DNA of 64,000 nt from Stutzerimonas stutzeri. Its GTDB lineage: Bacteria; Pseudomonadota; Gammaproteobacteria; Pseudomonadales; Pseudomonadaceae. The translations under genes were made by a program, and so were the position numbers. Below, piece after piece: positions 43,521-51,519 of this stretch (its first letter is position 1; each line of letters begins with the position of its first letter). The stretch spans positions 62,001 through 126,000 of the forward strand of contig DGLA01000022.1 in assembly GCA_002387205.1 (NCBI GenBank), read 5' to 3'. The notes under the pieces were generated by a model that had not been told where the DNA came from, did no database searches, and worked only from the letters and a program-made list of their open reading frames with translations.

Positions 43521-44285
43521 TCATCCGGCGACAATTGCCTCCAACTCCTTCGCCGCCACGCGCAGGCGCGGTACGAAGTTGAGAAGCTGCTCCATGGAAC
43601 AACGAATCACCGGCGCATGGGAAAACAGGCAGGCGCTCAGCTCGCCACGGGCATCGCGCACCGGTACGGCGCAAGCCACCATGCCGTCGATGAATTCCTC
43701 GGAGTCGGTGGCCAGGTCTTCCTCGCGGATACGCGCCAGGTCGTCACGCAGGGCGCTGAGCTCGGTGAGGGTATTGCGCGCCAGCTGCCGGATCGGCAAG
43801 CGCGGCAGGATGCGCTCCAGCTGGTCGCCAGGCAGTGAGGCGAGATAGAGCTTGCCGCTGGCGGTGCACCAGAGCGGTGTGTGGCTGCCGATGGGTAGAT
43901 TGATCTGCAGCGGCCAGTTGGTCTGCACTCGATCGAAATAGAGCATATCAAGGCCATCCGGCACGGACAGGCCGCAGGTTTCGCCGATCTCATCGGAAAG
44001 CTGCCGCAGGATCGCCTGACGCAGCGCCTTGTGCCGACCGCTACCGAGAATATTGACCGCCGTCGCGTGCAGCCGATCACCCGGCAGCAACCCGCCACGC
44101 AGACCGAACTGCAGGAAGCCTTCCTTTTCCAGGGTTTGCACCAGGCGATGGGCGCTGGCTCGGGGAATGTCCAGTTTTTCGGCCAAGGCACTCGGCGTCA
44201 GCGGCTCTGCGGCGCCGGCCACGGCTTCGATGATTTCCAGCACGCGGGTGATGGAAGAGCCTTTTTCGCGGGAGGTACTGCGCAT
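43521..44285 (-). CDS. IclR family transcriptional regulator
   Basis: This 254-residue regulator has an N-terminal winged helix-turn-helix (about 10-75; LTPSALAEKLDIPRASAHRL) and a C-terminal IclR effector domain with VRDARGELSACLF. It follows the mmsA terminator on the same strand and is probably the regulator of the mmsA/iron-alcohol-dehydrogenase pair. Two inverted repeats upstream of that operon (47147-47225) are candidate targets. The start at 44285 (MRSTSREKGSSITRVLEI) is natural. The effector is unknown. Confidence 0.9.
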   Translation of the reverse strand: MRSTSREKGSSITRVLEIIEAVAGAAEPLTPSALAEKLDIPRASAHRLVQTLEKEGFLQFGLRGGLLPGDRLHATAVNILGSGRHKALRQAILRQLSDEIGETCGLSVPDGLDMLYFDRVQTNWPLQINLPIGSHTPLWCTASGKLYLASLPGDQLERILPRLPIRQLARNTLTELSALRDDLARIREEDLATDSEEFIDGMVACAVPVRDARGELSACLFSHAPVIRCSMEQLLNFVPRLRVAAKELEAIVAG

Positions 44286-44305
44286 GGATCGTTGCCCGTT
44301 GCGGT

Positions 44306-44337
44306 AGATAAAAAACGACCGCCCCGGAGGGCGGCAA
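44306..44337 (-). terminator. Terminator after mmsA
   Basis: On the minus strand CCGCCCTCCGGGGCGG is followed by TCGTTTTTTA, about 55 bases beyond the mmsA stop and before the IclR gene. It separates the operon from its likely regulator. Confidence 0.8.
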
Positions 44338-44389
44338 AGTCAAAACGAAAGATTTCGGACCGGAGCAAGGCAAACCCCAGGTCGTCGCA

Positions 44390-45892
44390 TCACTTCATTG
44401 TCGGCATTGAAAAATCCGCCCCCGCGCGGATTCCGGTCGGCCAGCGCCGGGTCACTGTCTTCATCCGGGTAAAGAAACGCACGCCGTCCGGGCCATGCAT
44501 GTTCAGCGGGCCGAAGATCGAACGCTTCCAGCCGCCGAAGCAGTGGAACGCCATCGGCACCGGGATGGGCACATTGACCCCGACCATGCCGACCTTGACC
44601 TCCTCCTCGAACTGCCGTGCGGTGTCACCGTCACGGGTGAAAATCGAGGTGCCGTTACCGAACTCGTGGTCGTTGACCAGCTTCAGCGCCTCGTCGAAGG
44701 TCTTGACCCGCATGACGGCCAATACCGGGCCGAAAATCTCCTCCTTGTATATCCGCATCCCGGGGGTCACCCGGTCGAACAGCGTCGGGCCGACATAGAA
44801 TCCGTTCTCGTAGCCTTCGACCTTCAACCCGCGACCATCACAGACCAGCGTCGCGCCTTCTTCCACACCCAGATCAATGTAGCCGGACACCTTCTGCTGA
44901 TGCTCGCGGGTAACCAGCGGCCCCATGTGCGGCTCGGGTTCGACGCCCGTGCCCGGGCCGGTGCGCATCTGGCTGATTTCGCCTTTGAGCATCTCGACCA
45001 GGTTGTCCGCCACCTCGTCACCGACGCAGACCGCCACCGAGATCGCCATGCAGCGCTCGCCGGCCGATCCATAAGCCGCGCCCATCAGCGAGCCGACCAC
45101 TTGCTGTGGATCGGCGTCGGGCATGATCACCATGTGGTTCTTCGCCCCGCCCAGGGCCTGGCAGCGTTTGCCGTGGGCCGAAGCAGTGCTGTAGATGTAC
45201 TCGGCGATAGGCGTCGAGCCGACGAAACTCACCGATTGCACGCGCTCGTCGGTCAGCAGCACGTCCACCGCTTCCTTGTCACCGTTGACGATGTTCAGCA
45301 CGCCCGCCGGCAGCCCTGCTTCGGCCAGCAGTTCGCCGAGCAGCATGGTCGCGCTCGGGTCCTTTTCAGACGGCTTCAAGACGAAGGTGTTACCACAGGC
45401 AATGGCCACCGGCAGCATCCACAGCGGCACCATGGCCGGGAAGTTGAACGGTGTGATACCGACGCAGACGCCCAGCGGCTGCATCAGCGAGTTGGAATCG
45501 ATGTCACGCCCGACGTTGGGTGAGAACTCGCCCTTGAGCAGGTGCGGAATACCACAGGCGAACTCCACCACTTCGAGGCCGCGGGTCACTTCGCCCTGCG
45601 CATCGGAAAACACCTTGCCGTGCTCCAACGAGATCAGCCGCGCAACCTCATCGCGACGCGCCTCGAGCAGCGCCTTGAAGCGGAACATGACGCGAGCGCG
45701 CACCAACGGCGGCGTCTTCGACCAGCCTTCGAAGGCGGCCTGGGCAGCAGCGATGGCTTCTCGGGTTTCATCCGCCGAAGACAGCGAGACGTAGAGCCGC
45801 GGCTCACCGGTAGCGGGGTTGTAAACGGTCGCGTGTCGTTCGGAGCGGCCAGCGACGGCCTCGTTGTTGATCAGGTTGCCGAGGGTCTGCAT
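44390..45892 (-). CDS. mmsA: CoA-acylating (methyl)malonate-semialdehyde dehydrogenase
   Basis: This 500-residue NAD-dependent enzyme converts methylmalonate or malonate semialdehyde to propionyl-CoA or acetyl-CoA, with loss of CO2. Catalytic cysteine is in GSAGERCMAISVAV, preceded by the NAD-binding LKPSEKDPSATML and FVGSTPIAEYIY. The MmsA-type sequence NVPIPVPMAFHCFGGWKRS near the C-terminus supports the CoA-acylating branch over general aldehyde dehydrogenases. It follows the iron alcohol dehydrogenase by three bases, so the alcohol and semialdehyde steps are probably coupled. Confidence 0.93.
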   Translation of the reverse strand: MQTLGNLINNEAVAGRSERHATVYNPATGEPRLYVSLSSADETREAIAAAQAAFEGWSKTPPLVRARVMFRFKALLEARRDEVARLISLEHGKVFSDAQGEVTRGLEVVEFACGIPHLLKGEFSPNVGRDIDSNSLMQPLGVCVGITPFNFPAMVPLWMLPVAIACGNTFVLKPSEKDPSATMLLGELLAEAGLPAGVLNIVNGDKEAVDVLLTDERVQSVSFVGSTPIAEYIYSTASAHGKRCQALGGAKNHMVIMPDADPQQVVGSLMGAAYGSAGERCMAISVAVCVGDEVADNLVEMLKGEISQMRTGPGTGVEPEPHMGPLVTREHQQKVSGYIDLGVEEGATLVCDGRGLKVEGYENGFYVGPTLFDRVTPGMRIYKEEIFGPVLAVMRVKTFDEALKLVNDHEFGNGTSIFTRDGDTARQFEEEVKVGMVGVNVPIPVPMAFHCFGGWKRSIFGPLNMHGPDGVRFFTRMKTVTRRWPTGIRAGADFSMPTMK

Positions 45893-45895
45893 GGG

Positions 45896-47062
45896 TTACT
45901 CCTGGTTCCAGACGATTTCGTAGAGGTCGATGATTTCCGCTTCCGTAGGCACACGCGGGTTGTTGCCCGGCGAACCCGAGGCCAGCGCCTGCTTGGCCAT
46001 GGTTTCGCGCAGTTCGAAGAAGCGTTCGCGGGTGATGCCGAACCTCTCGGGGCTGGGCACCTGCAGTTCCTTGTTGATCGCGCGCAGCTCGGTCAGCAGC
46101 TTTTCGTTGGCTGCCTCGACGCTGTCGCCCTCGCCCGCCACGCCCATGGCACGCGCGCAGTCGGCATAACGCTCGGGCGCGGCGGGAATCGAGAAGGCGG
46201 TGATCGCTGGCAGCAGCATGGCGTTGGACAGCCCGTGCGGCACATGGAAGAAGGCGCCGATGGGCCGGCTCATGCCATGCACCAGCGCCACCGAGGCATT
46301 GGAAAAGGCAACGCCAGCCAGGGTCGCGCCGAGCATCATCGCCTCGCGGGCCTGGCGATTGCCGGGCTCGTGATAGGCCGCACGCAGGTTCGGGGCCAAC
46401 AGCCGCATGGCCTGCAACGCCTGGGCATCGCTGTAGAGGCTGGCCTTGCGGCTGACGTAGGCCTCGATGGCGTGGGTCAGCGCATCGATCCCGGTGTCGG
46501 CGGTCACCCGAGGCGGCAGTGAGAGGGTCAGCTCGTAGTCGATCAGCGCAGCCACCGGCATGAAGCCGAGGCCGGCGCAAAGCATTTTCTCGTCGCTGGT
46601 TTCGTCAGTGATGATGGTGAAGCGCGTGGCTTCCGAACCGGTTCCGGCGGTGGTCGGAATGGCGATCAGCGGCAGGCCGGCTTCGCTGACATCGCGTGGG
46701 AAGCGGTAGTCGCGCATCTCGCCGCCGAACTTGCCGAGGATGCCGATGGCCTTGGCCGAGTCGATCGGGCTGCCGCCGCCGAGGGCAATGATCGAGTCGT
46801 AGCTGCCCTGGCGCACCATCTCAACGCCGGCACGAATCGATGCCGCAGTCGGCTCCGGAAGGGTGTCGGCAAAGCAGTCGCTGGGGATGTCGGCCTCGGT
46901 CAGGATCTTGCTGATCCGGGTGACATAGCCGAGCTCGACCATCATCCGGTCGGTCACTATCAATGGACGTTTGCAGCCCAGGTTGTGCAGCACGGAAACG
47001 ATCTGCTGAACGGCGCCGGCGCCGACTTCCATCAGACGCGGCAGGACGATGCGATGGCTCAT
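45896..47062 (-). CDS. Iron-containing alcohol dehydrogenase
   Basis: This 388-residue group III alcohol dehydrogenase has the NAD-binding GGGSPIDSAKAIG near residues 95-107 and the metal-binding DALTHAIEAYVS and HGMSRPIGAFFHVPHG segments with the conserved histidines. It is three bases upstream of mmsA, forming an operon. A natural combination would be a hydroxyacid or diol, for example 3-hydroxypropionate or 1,3-propanediol, being oxidised to a semialdehyde and then to an acyl-CoA; that is inference. It is preceded by a long leader with two inverted repeats. Confidence 0.9.
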   Translation of the reverse strand: MSHRIVLPRLMEVGAGAVQQIVSVLHNLGCKRPLIVTDRMMVELGYVTRISKILTEADIPSDCFADTLPEPTAASIRAGVEMVRQGSYDSIIALGGGSPIDSAKAIGILGKFGGEMRDYRFPRDVSEAGLPLIAIPTTAGTGSEATRFTIITDETSDEKMLCAGLGFMPVAALIDYELTLSLPPRVTADTGIDALTHAIEAYVSRKASLYSDAQALQAMRLLAPNLRAAYHEPGNRQAREAMMLGATLAGVAFSNASVALVHGMSRPIGAFFHVPHGLSNAMLLPAITAFSIPAAPERYADCARAMGVAGEGDSVEAANEKLLTELRAINKELQVPSPERFGITRERFFELRETMAKQALASGSPGNNPRVPTEAEIIDLYEIVWNQE

Positions 47063-47146
47063 GGTGCTCTCCGGTGGTGTTCGCGATGCGCTCTGCCAGA
47101 CAGGGCGCGCTGCACGAACGGGGACCTCGGGTCTCGATTGTTATTT

Positions 47147-47163
47147 TGAGATGGTTTGTCTCA
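47147..47163. promoter_or_regulatory. Inverted repeat, candidate operator 1 upstream of the iron ADH-mmsA operon
   Basis: TGAGATGGTTTGTCTCA is an inverted repeat of TGAGA with a seven-base gap. A similar palindrome follows at 47211-47225. Candidate binding site for the IclR regulator encoded downstream of mmsA. Confidence 0.5.
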
Positions 47164-47210
47164 TTTGCAGTCGAGACTAGAAACAATGGCTTCACACGTC
47201 AACAGATAAT

Positions 47211-47225
47211 GAGACGTTTCATCTC
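47211..47225. promoter_or_regulatory. Inverted repeat, candidate operator 2 upstream of the iron ADH-mmsA operon
   Basis: GAGACGTTTCATCTC carries the half-site GAGAYG on both strands, as does the repeat at 47147-47163. The two centres are about 63 bases apart, close to six helical turns. Confidence 0.5.
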
Positions 47226-47322
47226 GTTATAGCTCAACCACAGATGAGCGAGACAGGAGTGCGCGCTCCGGAATACATAGGTCCGGGCAGCTGCTGCAAC
47301 AGTCTTAGCTGGAAGGGTGTAC

Positions 47323-47934
47323 CTACTCCGAAGCTGGTCGATTGGATTCGACTTGATCGAGCAATTGCTGCAACAGATCGTCCCCCTCGGCCTGCAGACG
47401 GCGGCGTGACCGCCAGGCCTGCTCTCGGGCAGAGGCGTCATCGAGACTCGTCATATCCGCATCGACATTGATCAAGGCCGCGCTGATCCCCGCATGAATA
47501 AGGATGGCCCCGGCTTGAACATCGCTTTGGACGTTCGGATCGGTACACGACCAGGCTTTGACGGCCAGCTCGAGCGCCTCCAGGCAACAATGCGCCAGCG
47601 CCAACGGCACGGCGCAGGCCTGACGAGACGCCGCCTGCTTCTGTTCGGGTTCACCCTTGCGGGCAGCACTCAGGTAGTCACCGAAGGCCTGTATGTCATC
47701 GTCAGCGAAAGCACCTGGCCTGCCGAGTAGCGCCTTGACGGCGCGCAGCAACTCGAGACGGCGAGGGTCAGATCCGTGCGCCTCGCTGATACTCAAGCCC
47801 TTGGCCACCAGTGCCAGCCCGATGTCGGCCGTGACGGCCGCCGCTGCGCCGCATCCGGGGGTCGGCTGATCAGCCGCAATGGCAGCGCGAAAGTCAGCCA
47901 GGGACTGGTCTAGAACGCTTGTCGCCTCGAGCAT
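47323..47934 (-). CDS. Cyclodeaminase/cyclohydrolase (FTCD C-terminal) family protein
   Basis: This 203-residue protein resembles the formiminotransferase-cyclodeaminase C-terminal domain family. The start at 47934 has GGGGAGG seven bases upstream; a GTG-less extension to 47967 is less likely. TPGCGAAAAVTADIGLALVAKGL (residues 25-47 in two parts: TPGCGAAAAVT and IGLALVAKGL) matches the family's PGGGSVAA-like region. In other organisms such proteins are folate enzymes or dimer partners. No formiminotransferase or other folate gene is nearby. The function is therefore uncertain. Confidence 0.7.
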   Translation of the reverse strand: MLEATSVLDQSLADFRAAIAADQPTPGCGAAAAVTADIGLALVAKGLSISEAHGSDPRRLELLRAVKALLGRPGAFADDDIQAFGDYLSAARKGEPEQKQAASRQACAVPLALAHCCLEALELAVKAWSCTDPNVQSDVQAGAILIHAGISAALINVDADMTSLDDASAREQAWRSRRRLQAEGDDLLQQLLDQVESNRPASE

Positions 47935-48013
47935 CTGCAGCCTCCCCTGACCATGATCCGATTGCATTCAGACCGGGGCGGCACACGAGAGTTGCCGGGG
48001 TGACGGCTGAGGA

Positions 48014-49027
48014 TCAGCGCTCGTCGCTCAGTAACGTGGGTCTGACGGACATGCCGACGCGCAGCTGGTCCAGCGCCGGCTGGTCGGGTTCGAAGACGAT
48101 CTTCACGGGTACTCGCTGCACTACCTTGGTGAAGTTGCCGGTGGCGTTGTCCGGCGCGAGAGGAGAGAAGGTGACGCCCGTTGCGGGCGCCAGGCTTTGC
48201 ACATGGCCGAGGAGTTCCACGCCTGCCAGGGCATCGACACTCAGGCTTACCGGCTGGCCTGCATGGATCTTCGCCACCTCGGTTTCGCGGAAGTTTGCCG
48301 TGACGTACAACTCGGCAAGTGGCACGACTGCCAGGAGATTGGAGCCAGGCGCGACGTAGGCGCCAGGGGTAACGGAACGAGCCCCGACTGTACCTGCAAA
48401 AGGTGCGCGTATATCGGTATAGGAAAGCCGCAGGGCAGCCTGATCGCGAACGGCCTGCGCCCTGGCGAGGGCAGCCTTCGCCTGGCTGATTTGCGCCTCG
48501 ATTACGCTGGTTTCCTTGCTGGCGGCTACATGCGCAGCCCGATCGCGATCGACAACCGCGATCCACTGCTGCAATTCAGCACTGGCCTTCTCCTGCTCCT
48601 CCCGTGGCACTGCGCCAAGCTTGGATAGTTGCTGGTAGCGCCCGGCGTTGGCCCGCGCGAAGCCGAGCGAGGCGGCGTCGGCGCGGACGGTTGCAGCAGC
48701 CTGTTCGATCGAGGCCTGTTGGCGGACCAGCGTCGCTTGAAGATTTTCGATTGCCGCCCGGGCAGCGGCGACATCTGCCTCAGCCGACTGCACGGCGATG
48801 CGGTAGTCGCTGTCGTCGATGCGCACCAATAGCTGACCGGGCTGCACGGCTTGATGGTCGTGCACCAGCACCTCGGCCACATGGCCGGCTATCTTCGGCG
48901 CAATCCAGGTGGCATCCGCCCGGACATAGGCGTCGTTGGTGCCGGTATTCAACAGGCCCGCAGAGGCATAGATTCCAGCGGCAAGCAGGACGGCAGCAAC
49001 GGGCAACAGCAAGAGTTTCGCTTTCAT
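48014..49027 (-). CDS. HlyD/EmrA family membrane fusion protein
   Basis: This 337-residue periplasmic adaptor has an N-terminal anchor (LLLLPVAAVLLAAGIYASAG, residues 4-23), a lipoyl/biotin-like half (WIAPKIAGHVAEVLVHDHQAV), a coiled-coil hairpin at about 90-190, and the second lipoyl half with beta-barrel (IRAPFAGTVGARSVTPGAYV). It matches EmrA-type adaptors that link a DHA2 exporter to an outer-membrane channel. It lies six bases after the MFS gene, so the two are an operon. No TolC-like gene is in the window. Confidence 0.92.
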   Translation of the reverse strand: MKAKLLLLPVAAVLLAAGIYASAGLLNTGTNDAYVRADATWIAPKIAGHVAEVLVHDHQAVQPGQLLVRIDDSDYRIAVQSAEADVAAARAAIENLQATLVRQQASIEQAAATVRADAASLGFARANAGRYQQLSKLGAVPREEQEKASAELQQWIAVVDRDRAAHVAASKETSVIEAQISQAKAALARAQAVRDQAALRLSYTDIRAPFAGTVGARSVTPGAYVAPGSNLLAVVPLAELYVTANFRETEVAKIHAGQPVSLSVDALAGVELLGHVQSLAPATGVTFSPLAPDNATGNFTKVVQRVPVKIVFEPDQPALDQLRVGMSVRPTLLSDER

Positions 49028-49033
49028 AAAGAC

Positions 49034-50590
49034 TCAACGTGGACCGGTAGTGGCGGGTGGTTGTGGCGGGTAAGCCCGGGTCGGCAAAAGCACCAGCAAA
49101 AGGAGCATCGAGATCAGCACGGCGATGACGGCCAGGTAGGCATCCGCCATCGCCAGAACGTAGGCCTGGTCGCTGACACGGCCGGCAAGAGCTGCCAGGC
49201 TGCCGTTCCAGATCCGGGGCCGCGCCCCTAGTTGGTCGAGCAGAACGAAGGAGTGGAACTGCTCACGATGACTGATGATGGCTTCCATCAGCGCAGCACC
49301 GACGACGGTACAAATGCCGCGAATGCCATTAACCATGGCGGAGGCGAACGGCCCTTCCATGGGGTGCACCACCCCGGTGGAAATCATCAGCAGAGGGACG
49401 ACCACCATCGGCTGGCCAATGGCTTGCAATGCCTGGATCAGATAGAAGTTTTCCACTGCCCAGACGGAGGTCAACTGGCTGCCGGCCAGGCTGGCGATGA
49501 TCATCAGCACCAGCCCGCCCCCCGCCACCCAGCGAGCATCCACATTCCGTCGATTGATCAGCGTAGCCACCAATGGCGCCATTAACAGTTGCGCCAGCGC
49601 GTGCCCCAGCGCCAGTGGCGCGACCTGCACCGGCCGGAAGCCGTGGACCTGGCTCATATACAAAAGCGGCAGGTTGCCAACCGTAACGACCACCATCATC
49701 AACGCCAGCGTCGAGACGCCGTAGGTGAAATTGCGCCGGGCGAACAGTTGAAGCTTGATCAACGGCAGGGGATGAAACCACTCATGCAGCAAGAAAAGGG
49801 GTAACAGCACCAGCGCACCGACCAGCAATGCCCTGATCAGACCCGAATTCAACCAATCGAGCCGTTCCCCCTGCTCCAGCGCGAGCACCAGGCAGACAAT
49901 GCCGACGCAGCCCAACAGCGCACCCTGCCAGTCCGCCTGCCTGAATCGTTCCAGGCGCAACGGGTCCTGTGGCAGGCCATAGGCGATCAAGCTGGCACCA
50001 AGCAGACAGGACGGAACGATCTGCCAGAACACCCACTGCCAGCCGAGACCTTCAGTCCACAACGCCGACAGTGGCAGCGCGAGATTAGGCCCGAAGGTTG
50101 CGGTCAAGGCGTAGGCACCCAGGCCGTAGATCTTCGCGTGCCAGGGCAGAAAGCGCAGTGCTGCGGTCATCAGCAAAGGCGGCAGGGAGCCCGCAGCCAG
50201 TCCCTGCAGAACGCGCAACAGAATCAGCCAGTCGCTGTTGGGCGCCAACGGACACAGCACGCCCAAACCGGCGAAAATCAACGTCATCGTGATGCCGAAG
50301 CGGCGAAGCGAAAAAGTCACCGCCAGCCAGGGCGCAATGAACAGCGCCGCCACCTCGGCAGCTGCGTAGCTGGCGGTGACCCACGTACCAGCGTCATAAC
50401 CAATGCCGAAGGCGCCTCGCAGATCCGCAAGAGCAATGGATGTGATTCGGCTGTTGATGCCAGCGGTAAGGGTGGCCAGCAAAACACCGATCAATCCCAG
50501 TGCCAGCCTGAAGCTCAAGGGCGTAGGCACCGGCGGGCTTGTTGCGACCGGCGCTGCGGCACTGGGGGTTAGTATTGCAAATGGGACCAT
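49034..50590 (-). CDS. DHA2-family MFS efflux transporter (EmrB-like)
   Basis: This 518-residue transporter has 14 predicted helices, as in the DHA2 (EmrB/QacA) group of drug exporters. I start at 50590 (MVPFAILTPSAAAP); the frame runs further upstream but into the operator. Motif A-like and motif C-like segments are present (LVLGHALAQLL-type loops, and GLAAGSLPPLLMTAALRF in helix 5). It is divergent from its likely IclR regulator across a 105-base gap with a perfect palindrome. Its substrate is not known. Confidence 0.88.
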   Translation of the reverse strand: MVPFAILTPSAAAPVATSPPVPTPLSFRLALGLIGVLLATLTAGINSRITSIALADLRGAFGIGYDAGTWVTASYAAAEVAALFIAPWLAVTFSLRRFGITMTLIFAGLGVLCPLAPNSDWLILLRVLQGLAAGSLPPLLMTAALRFLPWHAKIYGLGAYALTATFGPNLALPLSALWTEGLGWQWVFWQIVPSCLLGASLIAYGLPQDPLRLERFRQADWQGALLGCVGIVCLVLALEQGERLDWLNSGLIRALLVGALVLLPLFLLHEWFHPLPLIKLQLFARRNFTYGVSTLALMMVVVTVGNLPLLYMSQVHGFRPVQVAPLALGHALAQLLMAPLVATLINRRNVDARWVAGGGLVLMIIASLAGSQLTSVWAVENFYLIQALQAIGQPMVVVPLLMISTGVVHPMEGPFASAMVNGIRGICTVVGAALMEAIISHREQFHSFVLLDQLGARPRIWNGSLAALAGRVSDQAYVLAMADAYLAVIAVLISMLLLLVLLPTRAYPPQPPATTGPR

Positions 50591-50648
50591 AATGAGCGCG
50601 ACCCGCGGATGGCCGCAGGTTCCAGTAATTGGATGGAAGCTGTTTAAC

Positions 50649-50663
50649 CGGTACAGTGTACCG
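50649..50663. promoter_or_regulatory. Perfect palindromic operator between the efflux operon and its IclR gene
   Basis: CGGTACA-G-TGTACCG is a perfect inverted repeat with a one-base centre. It lies 33 bases before the IclR ATG and 59 bases before the transporter ATG. That position fits a site that could control both divergent promoters. Confidence 0.7.
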
Positions 50664-50695
50664 CCTAATGATACAAACACAACGCAGGCGAGCAG

Positions 50696-51463
50696 ATGGA
50701 CTTCAGTGAGGCAAACAGCCAGAACGGGACTCGTCGAGGTGCTATCCAGGTGATTGCACGTGCGGCAGCGGTATTGCGTTCTCTTGAAGGTCAGGAAAAA
50801 GGATTGAGCCTAGGAGCGATTGCCAAGGCCATCGACCTGCCCCGCTCCACGGTGCAGCGCCTTGTGGCGGCGCTGGAAGTCGAGGGCATGGTGGAAACCG
50901 GGCCAGGCGGAATGCGCTTGGGTCCGGCAATCCTGCGGTTGGCATCCGGGGTCAACGCCGATTTCGTCGCGCTGGCGCGCCCGCACTTGCAAAACCTGGC
51001 GGAGGCCTGCGATGAAACCGTCTGCCTGACCCAGGCCAAGGGCACCACGCTTGGCATCGTCCACACGGTTATCTCCAACCAGGAGCTGCGCGTGGCGCCG
51101 CTGCCCGACAACCTGCTGCAGATGCATGCGACCAGCGTGGGCAAGGCGCTCCTGGCAGGGCTCCCTGACGAAGCCATAGACGACCTGCTGCCCGACCCAT
51201 TACCGCGGCTCACCGCTCACACCCTCAGCAGCCGCGCTGCGCTGCACGACGAACTTGCCAGAATCCGCCAGGAAGGCTTCGCCTATGATCGGGAGGAGCA
51301 TGTACAAGGCGTGTGCGCCATCGGTACCGCCCTGTACGCGGGTGGGGGGGCCTACGCGGTATGCATACTGGCCCCCGCCTTCCGCTTCGAATCGTCTGTG
51401 GAACGGTTACGCCAGGGGCTGCTCGAGTGCAGGCAGGCGATCGAGCGGAGCTGCGGAATGTAG
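50696..51463 (+). CDS. IclR family regulator divergent from the efflux operon
   Basis: This 255-residue protein has the IclR winged helix-turn-helix (about 15-80; LSLGAIAKAIDLPRSTVQRL) and the C-terminal effector domain (VCAIGTALYAGGGAYAVCIL). It is read away from the MFS/HlyD pair and is the obvious candidate repressor or activator of that pump. IclR members usually control catabolic genes, so control of an efflux pump is less common. The ATG at 50696 has AGGCGAG upstream. Confidence 0.9.
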   Translation: MDFSEANSQNGTRRGAIQVIARAAAVLRSLEGQEKGLSLGAIAKAIDLPRSTVQRLVAALEVEGMVETGPGGMRLGPAILRLASGVNADFVALARPHLQNLAEACDETVCLTQAKGTTLGIVHTVISNQELRVAPLPDNLLQMHATSVGKALLAGLPDEAIDDLLPDPLPRLTAHTLSSRAALHDELARIRQEGFAYDREEHVQGVCAIGTALYAGGGAYAVCILAPAFRFESSVERLRQGLLECRQAIERSCGM

Positions 51464-51519
51464 CCATACCGACGCCTCAGCCAGAGCCACCCGGCTCGGG
51501 CTGATGCTGTCGAGACAGC

